From contig JAGCVR010000142.1 of NCBI GenBank assembly GCA_017962285.1, positions 1-7,688 on the forward strand: a stretch of 7,688 nt of DNA, in the 5' to 3' direction. Source of the DNA: Muribaculaceae bacterium. Its GTDB lineage: Bacteria; Bacteroidota; Bacteroidia; Bacteroidales; Muribaculaceae. Both the position numbers and the translations under genes were made by a program. Below the pieces are notes generated by a model, which saw nothing but the letters and a program-made list of their open reading frames with translations, was not told the DNA's origin and searched no databases. Of this stretch, positions 1 through 6,086 are shown in pieces. Each line of letters starts with the position of its first letter. Within the stretch, counting starts at the first letter, position 1.

Positions 1-1764
1 ATTTCTTTCGCATGGCGCACATATTTCAATTTGTTCGACTTCACCGACGTGATCGCAATCTGCTTCTCGAATCACCAAGCTGACGACGCTAATCACGACT
101 ACCCTCTCGACACCCCCAATTTCTACTACGATCAAGACCAGACCGCCATTCTGTTCGGACTGATGGGCACTGGCGACACCCATGCGTCCCTGAGCGGCAG
201 TTACGACGAGGACTTCTTTGTGGGTTATTCAGACTACTATAGCCGTTACGACTGGCACCGCGACATAAATGTGTATAAGAACGACATGCACATCAACCTG
301 ATTGACCACCCGCACGAAGGCGATGAGCATCTGGCAGCGTTCGGCGACTTGGACCTGATGCGTTGCGACTTTGCGGGCCGACCACTTGCCCTTGTTGCCA
401 CACTCGAGTGCCTCGCCCCGGGTGAATACAGGGTGCACTACAACGACTCATCTCAAACTGCCATCAACAATGGTGTAATCGACGAGAAACTCGTCGAAAA
501 CGGTCAGGTGCTTGGTCTCCCGGTTGTCAACGATCAGGTGTTCGACCTCACCACTTCCACCGGCGACAGCTCCGTTCCCCACATTTCTTTCAGCGACTGC
601 TTCTACAGCGAGGAAATGCTTACGCGTTCAAGCATTGAGAACATGAACACTGATTACACCTATCGTCTCTACTCGCACAACAACGGTACCGAGATCCGTG
701 CCATTCTCAGCCATATCCCGGTATATACGATACAGCTCAATGAAATATGGCGTGCCAACCTGACAAAGGACGAAGTTGATGCCGACACCGAAGGAACTCT
801 CGCCCTTGAGAATGACCTGCACATTAAATTCTTGTCGAACCACGACATGCACGTGCTCAGATATCACCTCCTGGAAGGACACGGCAACGACGAGGAGCAT
901 GAAATTGACGAAATCGACACTGGCAACGAAGGCAGAGACCCATACGAGCACTACGACCAGCATGAGAACGATGGATTGATTGGCTGGGACGGCCTCTGGT
1001 TCGTACCCGAGATTCAGTCGGACCACAACAACAACACCTACGGCTGCTACAAAGAGACCATCAACCGCGCCTATGTGTATCTCGACCGCGACCATTCAAG
1101 ACCAAGTTCCAAACTCGTAATGTCGATGCTGCAAGTGACCGGCGCCGACGGCAAACCCTACCGCTACTTCCACACCGGCCTCAGCCTTTGGAGCAGGCAG
1201 GAGATTTACCAAAACGCCAACTCCGAAGAGCGTTACCTCTACCGCATCTGGCGTGAAGTGAAATCGGACGGCAATGGCAGTCAGGCACCTCGCCGCACAG
1301 GCTCCAGTGGTTCGAACCGCGTCCTGCTCAACGAAGCGCCCGAACTGGAGGTCAACAACGACCTATACTCCTACTGGACAACCGACTATGCAGGACTGCA
1401 GGAGTTCACCGGCGAATCGCTCGTAGTGAGCGACACCTTCCTAGCAGAAGTGCCTGCCGACCCCGCAGAGCTTGAGAACTTTGCCCTCAACGTTGAATAC
1501 CAGGCGGTGCTCTACATCCACGACACTGTGGAAGATCTCTTCTACCCCGTGTCATCGATGGTAGTGCCGGTAACATGGGACCTCAGCGACCACTCAAGCG
1601 TGGTTACCGGCCTGATGTCGATCGACGCCGACAACCGCACCGTGGCAGACGTGGAATACTACAACGTAACCGGACAGCGGATGACCGCCCCATCGGGCAT
1701 CACCATTGTCGTGACCCGCTTCACCGACGGCACCTCCATGACCACAAAGCAGATATTCAAATAA
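1..1764 (+). CDS. Large acidic protein of unknown function, 3' part, with sorting-tail-like C-terminus
   Basis: The frame is open from base 1 and ends at TAA 1762-1764, so this is the last 587 codons of a longer gene whose start lies to the left. A TTG at 31 is in frame, but nothing marks it as a true start. I do not recognise a catalytic family. The protein is rich in Asp, Glu, His, Asn and Tyr. One 34-residue stretch (bases 874-975) is almost entirely acidic residues and His, which could bind metal (inference). The last roughly 50 residues (bases 1603-1761) read as a short beta-rich tail with the pattern VEYYNVTGQRM, then PSGI, then a basic end KQIFK. This resembles the C-terminal tails of secreted Bacteroidales proteins, such as type IX secretion sorting domains. 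A surface or secreted location is therefore likely but not proven, because the N-terminus is missing. A strong terminator follows 15 bases after the stop, so this is the end of its transcription unit. Confidence 0.75.
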   Translation: MSFAWRTYFNLFDFTDVIAICFSNHQADDANHDYPLDTPNFYYDQDQTAILFGLMGTGDTHASLSGSYDEDFFVGYSDYYSRYDWHRDINVYKNDMHINLIDHPHEGDEHLAAFGDLDLMRCDFAGRPLALVATLECLAPGEYRVHYNDSSQTAINNGVIDEKLVENGQVLGLPVVNDQVFDLTTSTGDSSVPHISFSDCFYSEEMLTRSSIENMNTDYTYRLYSHNNGTEIRAILSHIPVYTIQLNEIWRANLTKDEVDADTEGTLALENDLHIKFLSNHDMHVLRYHLLEGHGNDEEHEIDEIDTGNEGRDPYEHYDQHENDGLIGWDGLWFVPEIQSDHNNNTYGCYKETINRAYVYLDRDHSRPSSKLVMSMLQVTGADGKPYRYFHTGLSLWSRQEIYQNANSEERYLYRIWREVKSDGNGSQAPRRTGSSGSNRVLLNEAPELEVNNDLYSYWTTDYAGLQEFTGESLVVSDTFLAEVPADPAELENFALNVEYQAVLYIHDTVEDLFYPVSSMVVPVTWDLSDHSSVVTGLMSIDADNRTVADVEYYNVTGQRMTAPSGITIVVTRFTDGTSMTTKQIFK

Positions 1765-1779
1765 TTGATTATACATAAC

Positions 1780-1816
1780 AAACAAAGAGTCCGGCCTCAT
1801 ACCGGACTCTTTGTTT
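1780..1816. terminator. Strong hairpin terminator, probably bidirectional
   Basis: A perfect 15-bp stem pairs 1780-1794 (aaacaaagagtccgg) with 1802-1816, closing a 7-base loop. On the plus strand the 3' arm ends in TTTGTTTT, giving a U-rich tail. The minus strand also ends in a T-rich run because the 5' arm begins with A-rich sequence. It sits just after the stop of the first gene and insulates it from the dipeptidase unit. Confidence 0.9.
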
Positions 1817-1856
1817 TGCCCTATCTTTTACAATCACTCAAACAAGTTTGGCTCTG

Positions 1857-1872
1857 GGAGAGGACAAGATTC
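1857..1872 (+). repeat. 16-bp copy of the tRNA-Ser 3' end (att-like direct repeat)
   Basis: The sequence ggagaggacaagattc is identical, in the same orientation, to 6087-6102. There it forms the 3' acceptor strand, T-stem and part of the T-loop of the minus-strand tRNA-Ser. No other part of the tRNA is present here. The last 8 bases run into a palindromic repeat at 1865. Two readings are possible: a tRNA-end duplication left by integration, or a repeat family that carries a tRNA-derived end. Confidence 0.7.
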
Positions 1873-1896
1873 ACTCGCATTTGCTCGTGCATCTTG
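1865..1896 (-). repeat. Palindromic repeat, copy 1 of 3
   Basis: A 32-base imperfect palindrome with outer arms CAAGAT (1865-1870) and ATCTTG (1891-1896). Inside are a 3-bp CAC/GTG stem, a symmetric 2x2 internal loop, a GC/GC stem and a 4-base loop. Read on the minus strand, the single mismatch is G/A and the 2x2 loop is a tandem GA/GA, a common stable motif in RNA; on the plus strand it would be TC/TC. This makes the minus strand the more likely structured strand (inference). It is identical to the 5765 copy outside the apical loop and shares 22 further bases to its right. A short palindrome, gcggtataccgc, follows at 1907-1918. Confidence 0.7.
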
Positions 1897-1906
1897 ATGC
1901 GCTCTT

Positions 1907-1918
1907 GCGGTATACCGC
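1907..1918. repeat. Perfect 12-bp palindrome upstream of dipeptidase promoter
   Basis: The sequence gcggtataccgc is a perfect 12-bp palindrome about 36 bases before the -33 region of the dipeptidase promoter. It could be a dimeric regulator's operator or a small hairpin. No regulator is encoded nearby, so neither role can be chosen. Confidence 0.4.
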
Positions 1919-1953
1919 CAAAGGCAAATTCATTGCTCTCGGTTGCGACGATG

Positions 1954-1985
1954 TATGGCGATGTCGTGGAAAAGTACTATCTTTG
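1954..1985 (+). promoter_or_regulatory. Bacteroidota-type promoter for the C69 dipeptidase
   Basis: TATCTTTG at 1978-1985 matches the Bacteroidota -7 box TAnnTTTG exactly. TATG at 1954-1957 is a 3-of-4 match to the -33 box TTTG, with a 20-base spacer. Transcription would start near 1990, giving a leader of about 20 bases before the ATG at 2010. This supports a start at 2010 rather than at the upstream in-frame codon at 1848, which would lie before the promoter. Confidence 0.65.
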
Positions 1986-1995
1986 TCGTGGAAAA
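1962..1995 (+). promoter_or_regulatory. Direct repeats of TGTCGTGGAAAA flanking the -7 box
   Basis: TGTCGTGGAAAA occurs at 1962-1973 and again at 1984-1995, 22 bases apart, close to two helical turns. The first copy lies in the promoter spacer and the second covers the predicted start site. In-phase direct repeats in this position suggest a binding site for a repressor or other regulator. The binding protein is unknown, and the repeat may instead be part of a longer repetitive promoter cassette. Confidence 0.5.
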
Positions 1996-2009
1996 ACAAA
2001 AACGTGAAA

Positions 2010-3671
2010 ATGATGAGGAAATTATTGCTATTGTCAGCATTAGTGGCATTGGCCTTGCCACAGGTAGAAGCATGTACGAGTATTCTAGTCGGGAAAAAGG
2101 CAAGCGTCGATGGTTCGGTGATGTGTACCTACAACATTGATTCATGGGGAGCAATGCACAAGATGTATCGCTACGAGGCTGGCACGCACCCAGCAGGTTC
2201 CATGCGCAGTATATATGACCGTGACACTCGCGTCTATCATGGGAAAATCCCCGAGGCACCAGTGACCTATCTGGTCACAGGCAACATCAACGAGTGGCAG
2301 GTGGCTATCAGCGAGACCACATTTGAAGGTCGTGAAGAGCTGATTGACAATTCTGGCATCATAGACTATGGCTCACTTATGGACCTTGGGCTGCAACGGG
2401 CGCGTACGGCGCGTGAGGCCATCGCCGTCATGACTGACTTGGCCGAGAAATATGGCTTTTGCAGTTCTGGTGAGTCTTTCACCGTATGTGATCCCAACGA
2501 GGCTTGGGTTCTTGAAATGTCGGGGTGTGGCCCTAAAAGCAAGAGCGTGGTATGGATAGCTGTGAGAGTACCCGACAATGCAGTCATGGCACATTCTAAT
2601 CAGAGCCGCATACGCTGTGTGGACATTTCCGACACTGCCAATGTGATGATATCGGGCAATTGCATCAGTTTTGCACGAAAACGCGGCTATTTCAAAGGCC
2701 CAGATAGTGAGTTCAGCTTTTGTGATGCCTACAATCCGCCCACTTTCGGCGGTCGGCGCTTGGGCGATTCACGCGTCTGGGCCATCTATCGACGCCTGAC
2801 ATCGGGCATGGACCGCTATCTGCCTTACGTCGAGGGAAAGAAGCCCATGCGTGAGGTGGAGCCTCTGCCTATGTGGATTATTCCAGACAAGCCGCTAAGC
2901 GTCAATACCGTGATAGAGTGTCTGCGCGACCACTTCGAGGGAACACCACTGGATATGGACGACAACGATGCTGGGGCAGGCCTGTACGACAGCCCGTTCC
3001 GCCCTCAGCCCTTGCGCTACGATGATAATGGGACTGCCATGTTCAATGAACGGTCGGTGGCTACTACACACACTGCATTCACCTGGGTTTGCCAGTTGCG
3101 CAGTTTCATGCCGCGTGAAGTGGGAGGTGTGATATGGTGGGGCAACGACGACAGCGGCATGGTGGCCTATACACCAGTGTATTGCTGCGCCAATCGTGTG
3201 CCACATTGCTACAATGTCCCCGAGGCCGATGCTTTCCACTTCAGCGAAGAGAGCGCTTACTGGGTGTGCAACTGGGTGAGCAACATGGTATATCCAAGAT
3301 GGAGTCTGCTTTATCCCGAACTCCAGCAAGTGCGTGATTCTCTACAGGCCAGTTACTTCGCTCATCAGAACGAGGTTGAGAAGTGTGCACTTCAGCTTTT
3401 GAATGTTGAACGCGACAGCGCTATCAATTACTTGAGCGACTATGGCGACCAGATGGGCAAGCAGATGGTTGCGCGATGGCGGCAGATGGCATGGCACATG
3501 ATTGTGAAATATAACGATGGAGTCATCCGTCAGGAAGAAAAAGGTGTCTACAAACGCAACTCCAGCGGCTTCAGGCCAGTGCTCTCGCGCCCAGGCATGA
3601 CTCCTAAGGCGCGTCGACGAATACATAAATCCACCGGTACGCGTTTCGAAGTTCCCCAACCGACAAGTTGA
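2010..3671 (+). CDS. Secreted C69-family dipeptidase (Ntn-hydrolase)
   Basis: The product is 553 aa. Residues 1-21 form a signal peptide: MMRK, then a Leu/Ala core, ending in VEA. The next residue, Cys22, starts CTSILVGKKAS, the hallmark N-terminal nucleophile segment of peptidase family C69 (PepD/acid ceramidase-like Ntn-hydrolases). Further family-like segments are NEWQVAISETT (94-104), GESFTVCDPNEAWVLEM (154-170) and AHSNQSRI (194-201). The enzyme should cleave dipeptides in the periplasm or outside the cell to feed amino-acid uptake. The same frame is open back to 1848, but that extension is made of repeat and promoter sequence and would bury the signal peptide, so 2010 (or the adjacent ATG at 2013) is preferred. 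There is no Shine-Dalgarno, as is usual in this phylum. The VEAC site is lipobox-like apart from Glu; lipidation would block the nucleophile, so ordinary signal peptidase cleavage is more likely. Confidence 0.9.
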   Translation: MMRKLLLLSALVALALPQVEACTSILVGKKASVDGSVMCTYNIDSWGAMHKMYRYEAGTHPAGSMRSIYDRDTRVYHGKIPEAPVTYLVTGNINEWQVAISETTFEGREELIDNSGIIDYGSLMDLGLQRARTAREAIAVMTDLAEKYGFCSSGESFTVCDPNEAWVLEMSGCGPKSKSVVWIAVRVPDNAVMAHSNQSRIRCVDISDTANVMISGNCISFARKRGYFKGPDSEFSFCDAYNPPTFGGRRLGDSRVWAIYRRLTSGMDRYLPYVEGKKPMREVEPLPMWIIPDKPLSVNTVIECLRDHFEGTPLDMDDNDAGAGLYDSPFRPQPLRYDDNGTAMFNERSVATTHTAFTWVCQLRSFMPREVGGVIWWGNDDSGMVAYTPVYCCANRVPHCYNVPEADAFHFSEESAYWVCNWVSNMVYPRWSLLYPELQQVRDSLQASYFAHQNEVEKCALQLLNVERDSAINYLSDYGDQMGKQMVARWRQMAWHMIVKYNDGVIRQEEKGVYKRNSSGFRPVLSRPGMTPKARRRIHKSTGTRFEVPQPTS

Positions 3672-3979
3672 ATGCCTCCTACATGTAGCCTTTTCGCATT
3701 CCCCCCATTTTTATAACTGGTTTCGCATATCTCTTTCTGATTAAAAAGTTAAATTTTATTAAAACGCTGATACTCTACGTTATATGTTACGGATATTGCC
3801 TCAAACAAATATGCGTAACACTACTAAATATGATAGTTTTTAACATCCATTCACTAAATTTTGAGCGACCATTAAATTTCTCAAACGTATTATATATAGA
3901 GAGGGAAGGGAAATAACCCATCTAAGTTATCTACTAAAAATTATTTTTCTGGACGTAAAAATCAACATTATAACATACA
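3672..3979. other. AT-rich intergenic gap
   Basis: This 308-base gap has no credible gene. A 10-bp palindrome, ctacatgtag (3679-3688), followed by ccTTTT is a poor terminator candidate for the dipeptidase gene. Near matches to a -7 box (TAAATTTT at 3750, TAGTTTTT at 3834, TATTTTTC at 3942) all lack a partner TTTG at the right distance. The promoter of the following gene must be in here but I cannot place it. Confidence 0.6.
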
Positions 3980-4453
3980 ATGAAACGACAAGTTATCACA
4001 CAACTGACAACGGCCGAGCGCCTCACCCTGCTGGAGCAAATCTTTGCCCCGCAGGGTGAATGCTCATGCGTTGAATTTGCATCCTGCACATTGAGCGACA
4101 TGGCTTTCATGTTCGACTTTGCGGATGCCAACTTAGTGAAAATGAAGTGGTCTAACGACGAGTGCGAATTGAGCGAGATCATTGAGCGCATCAACCACCT
4201 TCTCTCGCCTGAGACTGAGCAGAAATTCGAACTTGGCATGCCTTATTTCATTCATGCCATTTTACCGCAAGAGCCTATTCTCGCACAAAAAGTGATCCAC
4301 TGGCTCCAGTACGACGAACCTATCGCAATGGAACACTTCGTGACAACCAGCGACACCGACGACATCACCATTCGTGTCGCTTTTATCAAAAACGAAATCG
4401 GCAACAAAATCGTCAACGAGATAGAGAAAGAAAATAGAATAATAAACATTTAA
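3980..4453 (+). CDS. Hypothetical acidic 157-aa protein
   Basis: A complete frame starts at an ATG with an A/T-rich leader and ends at TAA 4451-4453. I do not recognise the family. The product is a soluble, acidic, mostly alpha-helical-looking protein with no signal peptide or membrane segment, so it is probably cytoplasmic. Four Cys lie in the first half, three of them close together in ECSCVEFASC and one in NDEC, but the spacing does not match a zinc site I know. GC is near 50% in the parts I counted, clearly above the next gene. It lies only 13 bases before the ATG of the nuclease-like gene and probably shares its transcript. A minus-strand frame over 3934-4239 is antisense and less protein-like. 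The gene itself is likely real; its function is unknown. Confidence 0.75.
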   Translation: MKRQVITQLTTAERLTLLEQIFAPQGECSCVEFASCTLSDMAFMFDFADANLVKMKWSNDECELSEIIERINHLLSPETEQKFELGMPYFIHAILPQEPILAQKVIHWLQYDEPIAMEHFVTTSDTDDITIRVAFIKNEIGNKIVNEIEKENRIINI

Positions 4454-4466
4454 AAATTTGAAAATT

Positions 4467-5159
4467 ATGGCAGAAATTGGATATGGTTATGGCAGCGAAT
4501 GGCAGTTGTTGCGTTATTTAGGTCATCATCGTAATTATCTCAATAAAGAAATACTGAAGGCCTTGAAGTTGAAGAATGAGCAGATTATTTGGAAAGATTA
4601 TCCAGTAAACAAGAATCGTCTTTCAATGGATGGAGAACTAACTGGAATTAAATGTTTTGAAAAATGTTTTGAAAAAGATATTTATAAAAGAATAGACAAA
4701 GCATGGAAAACATTTTGGCCTCAATCGGGTACTAGTCATAACTGGGATGGAGTTTTTACTATTGGAGAAAAATGGTTCTTTGTAGAAGCGAAAGCTCATT
4801 TGGATGAAGCTCATCAAAAATGTGGTGCAAAGAAAGAAGAAAGCATCCATTTAATTAAAAGTGCATTTGAAGAAACTTCTGGCAGTAGTGAATTGGGTCA
4901 ACAATGGTTTGAGTCAGATTGCTATCAGCTTGCAAACCGTCTTGCCTTTATAAAGTTTTGTGAAAATCAAGGTATTAAAGCTAAACTTATATATATCAAT
5001 TTTCTAAATGGCTGGATTAAGAATGAGTCAGGGTTTAAAAGTGTTTTAAATCAGATTGATTGGGAAAAAGTATGGGAAGAAGAGTATAAGACGCTTTCAC
5101 TGACGAAAAAGCATAAAGATAGCATTGTACATGTATATATTGATTGTTTAAAGGGATAA
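4467..5159 (+). CDS. PD-(D/E)XK nuclease-like protein, AT-rich
   Basis: The product is 230 aa from ATG 4467. A TTG at 4458 is also in frame but less likely. The central segment SHNWDGVFTIGEKWFFVEAKAH carries D94, E107 and K109 in the D...ExK arrangement of PD-(D/E)XK nucleases, with beta-strand residues before the ExK. Downstream, YQLANRLAFI (153-162) followed by a hydrophobic strand (KLIYINFL, 173-180) fits the helix and strand that follow the active site in several restriction-like families. No DNA-recognition domain is visible, so the target is unknown. The gene is about 33-35% GC in sampled stretches, while its neighbours are nearer 46-50%, which suggests separate acquisition. It is 13 bases after the upstream gene and 3 bases before the phosphoesterase, so an operon is likely. 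Defence or DNA repair are both possible; neither is shown. Confidence 0.7.
   Translation: MAEIGYGYGSEWQLLRYLGHHRNYLNKEILKALKLKNEQIIWKDYPVNKNRLSMDGELTGIKCFEKCFEKDIYKRIDKAWKTFWPQSGTSHNWDGVFTIGEKWFFVEAKAHLDEAHQKCGAKKEESIHLIKSAFEETSGSSELGQQWFESDCYQLANRLAFIKFCENQGIKAKLIYINFLNGWIKNESGFKSVLNQIDWEKVWEEEYKTLSLTKKHKDSIVHVYIDCLKG
4651..4674 (+). repeat. In-frame 12-bp tandem duplication in the nuclease-like gene
   Basis: The sequence aatgttttgaaa occurs twice back to back, giving the doubled peptide CFEKCFEK (63-70). This is a perfect in-frame tandem duplication and could be a recent slippage event. It lies before the predicted active site, in a region likely to be helical. Confidence 0.8.
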
Positions 5160-5162
5160 CAT

Positions 5163-5744
5163 ATGACCATACTTCACATCAGTGACACGCATGGACTGCA
5201 TAGACGGCTGGTGGCTATGCCTCCAGCCGATGTACTGGCTCATAGCGGTGATTTTACTCATCGTGGCACAGAAAAAGAGGTGCTTGATTTCCTCAACTGG
5301 TTTATTTCGCTTGATTATCTCAACAAAATCTTTGTGGTTGGCAATCATGACCTATGCTTGTTGGATGCCGAAGGCATTGAAGACCTGCCTGCCAATGTAC
5401 ACTTCCTGCAGGACCGTAGCGTGACTATTGATGGTGTGAAGTTCTTCGGCTTGGGTTATAACCACCCCGAGAATCTTATTCCCAAAAGCAACCTGGATGT
5501 ACTCGTAACCCACGAGCCACCGCTTGAAATACTCGACTACTCGTCGGGTACGCATTGGGGCAATCTGCCGTTGCGCAATAGTGTGGAAAATGCCAATCCC
5601 CTTTTGCATCTCTTCGGACATGCCCACGAGAGTTATGGCACCACCAAGCGCGACGGCATTATTTTCAGCAATGCTTCATTGCTTGACGACTACAATAAAC
5701 TGGTCAACTCACCACGACTCATCCAAGTGAGTTTGGGCAGGTAA
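5163..5744 (+). CDS. Calcineurin-like metallophosphoesterase
   Basis: The product is 193 aa with the full set of metallophosphoesterase motifs: D8-T-H10 in ISDTHG, G29-D30, GNHD at 60-63, H117 in THEPP, and GHAH at 152-155. These residues coordinate a two-metal centre, normally Mn or Fe, that hydrolyses phosphodiesters or phosphomonoesters. The small size and the GHAHESYG...FSNAS ending resemble the MPPED/UPF0046-like branch, several of which act on nucleotides. The protein has no signal peptide, so it is cytoplasmic. It starts 3 bases after the nuclease-like gene and is probably translationally coupled to it. The gene ends in tandem TAA TAA (5742-5747), and the structured repeats begin a few bases later. 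The substrate cannot be inferred from sequence. Confidence 0.9.
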   Translation: MTILHISDTHGLHRRLVAMPPADVLAHSGDFTHRGTEKEVLDFLNWFISLDYLNKIFVVGNHDLCLLDAEGIEDLPANVHFLQDRSVTIDGVKFFGLGYNHPENLIPKSNLDVLVTHEPPLEILDYSSGTHWGNLPLRNSVENANPLLHLFGHAHESYGTTKRDGIIFSNASLLDDYNKLVNSPRLIQVSLGR

Positions 5745-5764
5745 TAAGTGAGATTAAAGGAGGA

Positions 5765-5796
5765 CAAGATTCACTCGTGTGGGCTCGTGCATCTTG
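5765..5796 (-). repeat. Palindromic repeat, copy 2 of 3
   Basis: Same 32-base design as at 1865: CAAGAT/ATCTTG arms, CAC/GTG inner stem and the 2x2 loop that reads GA/GA on the minus strand. The apical loop differs (tgtgg in place of cattt), so the innermost pair is lost. The right flank GATGCGCTC matches the 1865 copy; together with the arm, 22 bases are identical there. It starts 20 bases after the phosphoesterase stop and may also act as a 3'-end hairpin for that operon, although no U-tract follows. Confidence 0.7.
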
Positions 5797-5815
5797 ATGC
5801 GCTCCCGCGGGGGCG

Positions 5816-5898
5816 CTGGCAATGCTGCTGGAAACAACGCCTATAAGCGTTCACTTGTTTTCTCACTGATGCCCAATTACGAGCAAGCTCGCATGGGA
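5816..5898. repeat. Truncated copy of the tRNA-proximal structured element
   Basis: Corresponds to 5950-6032 with 5 mismatches. It keeps the 5' arm of the closing stem, the AACGC/GCGTT hairpin (5836-5851) and most of the long hairpin, but stops inside that hairpin's 3' arm at TGGGA. The right third of the element, including the last hairpin and the closing 3' arm, is absent. One difference in a stem (c at 5892 for t at 6026) makes an A/C mismatch on plus but a G/U wobble on minus. Confidence 0.8.
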
Positions 5899-5904
5899 TA
5901 AGGA

Positions 5905-5937
5905 CAAGATTGGCTCGCTGGCGCTTCGCCCATCTTG
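5905..5937 (-). repeat. Palindromic repeat, copy 3 of 3, with compensatory changes
   Basis: A 33-base copy with the same CAAGAT/ATCTTG arms. The inner stem is GGC/GCC instead of CAC/GTG, so both sides changed while pairing was kept. The GA/GA (minus-strand) internal loop and the GC/GC stem are retained, with one extra base and a different 4-base loop. A second, overlapping hairpin also keeps pairing: CCCAT/ATGGG at 5929-5943 here, where the other copies have GCATC/GATGC. Confidence 0.7.
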
Positions 5938-5949
5938 AATGGGGAGATG

Positions 5950-6086
5950 CTGTCAATGCTGATGGAAACAACGCCTATAAGCGTTAACTTGTTTTCTCAC
6001 TGATGCCCAATTACGAGCAAGCTCGTATGGGCATCAATGAGAAAACGGTTGCGACTATCGTCACAACCGGTTCCATCAACATTGGC
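5950..6086 (-). ncRNA. Candidate structured RNA or small mobile repeat abutting tRNA-Ser
   Basis: A long closing stem pairs 5954-5967 with 6071-6084 (13 bp plus one mismatch). Inside are three hairpins. One pairs 5970-5974 with 5981-5985. A 56-base hairpin at 5991-6046 has arms of 9, 9 and 7 bp. The third, at 6046-6069, has 6- and 3-bp stems and a 4-base loop. The whole resembles a four-way junction. The single symmetric mismatches (5959/6079, 6000/6037, 6052/6063) are all C/A on plus and become U/G wobbles on minus, favouring a minus-strand RNA. That strand continues directly from the tRNA-Ser CCA (6083-6085), so it would be the tRNA's 3' trailer. Alternatively the closing stem is the terminal inverted repeat of a miniature mobile element. 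No coding potential is evident. The structure is seen; its function is inference. Confidence 0.55.

Larger units (their letters stand above)
5757..6086. repeat. Structured non-coding repeat block next to tRNA-Ser
   Basis: No credible gene lies in this block. It is built from two tandem units about 134-140 bp apart. Each unit starts with AGGACAAGATT (5761 and 5901), continues with a 32-33-base palindrome, then a stem-loop element. The stretches 5816-5898 and 5950-6032 differ at only 5 of 83 positions. The first unit breaks off inside a hairpin arm at 5898 exactly where the second unit begins; the second is complete and ends at the tRNA CCA. Confidence 0.8.

Noticed and set aside
628..1095. 155-codon minus-strand frame
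   Set aside because: Val-rich antisense shadow of the first gene, with no start signals or family pattern.
1765..2007. 80-codon plus-strand frame after the first gene
   Set aside because: It runs through the terminator hairpin, the palindromic repeat and the dipeptidase promoter; it is better explained as non-coding.
1848..2009. N-terminal extension of the dipeptidase frame
   Set aside because: It reads through the tRNA-like repeat and palindromes, starts upstream of the predicted promoter, and would place the signal peptide internally.
3679..3694. Terminator after the dipeptidase gene
   Set aside because: Only a 10-bp self-palindrome without a usable loop, followed by just four T; too weak to call.
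3934..4239. 101-codon minus-strand frame
   Set aside because: Antisense to the 157-aa gene and less protein-like; its start side faces the AT-rich gap without a promoter.
5757..6086. CRISPR array
   Set aside because: The repeats are two long diverged units with internal palindromes, not short identical repeats separated by unique spacers, and no cas gene is present.
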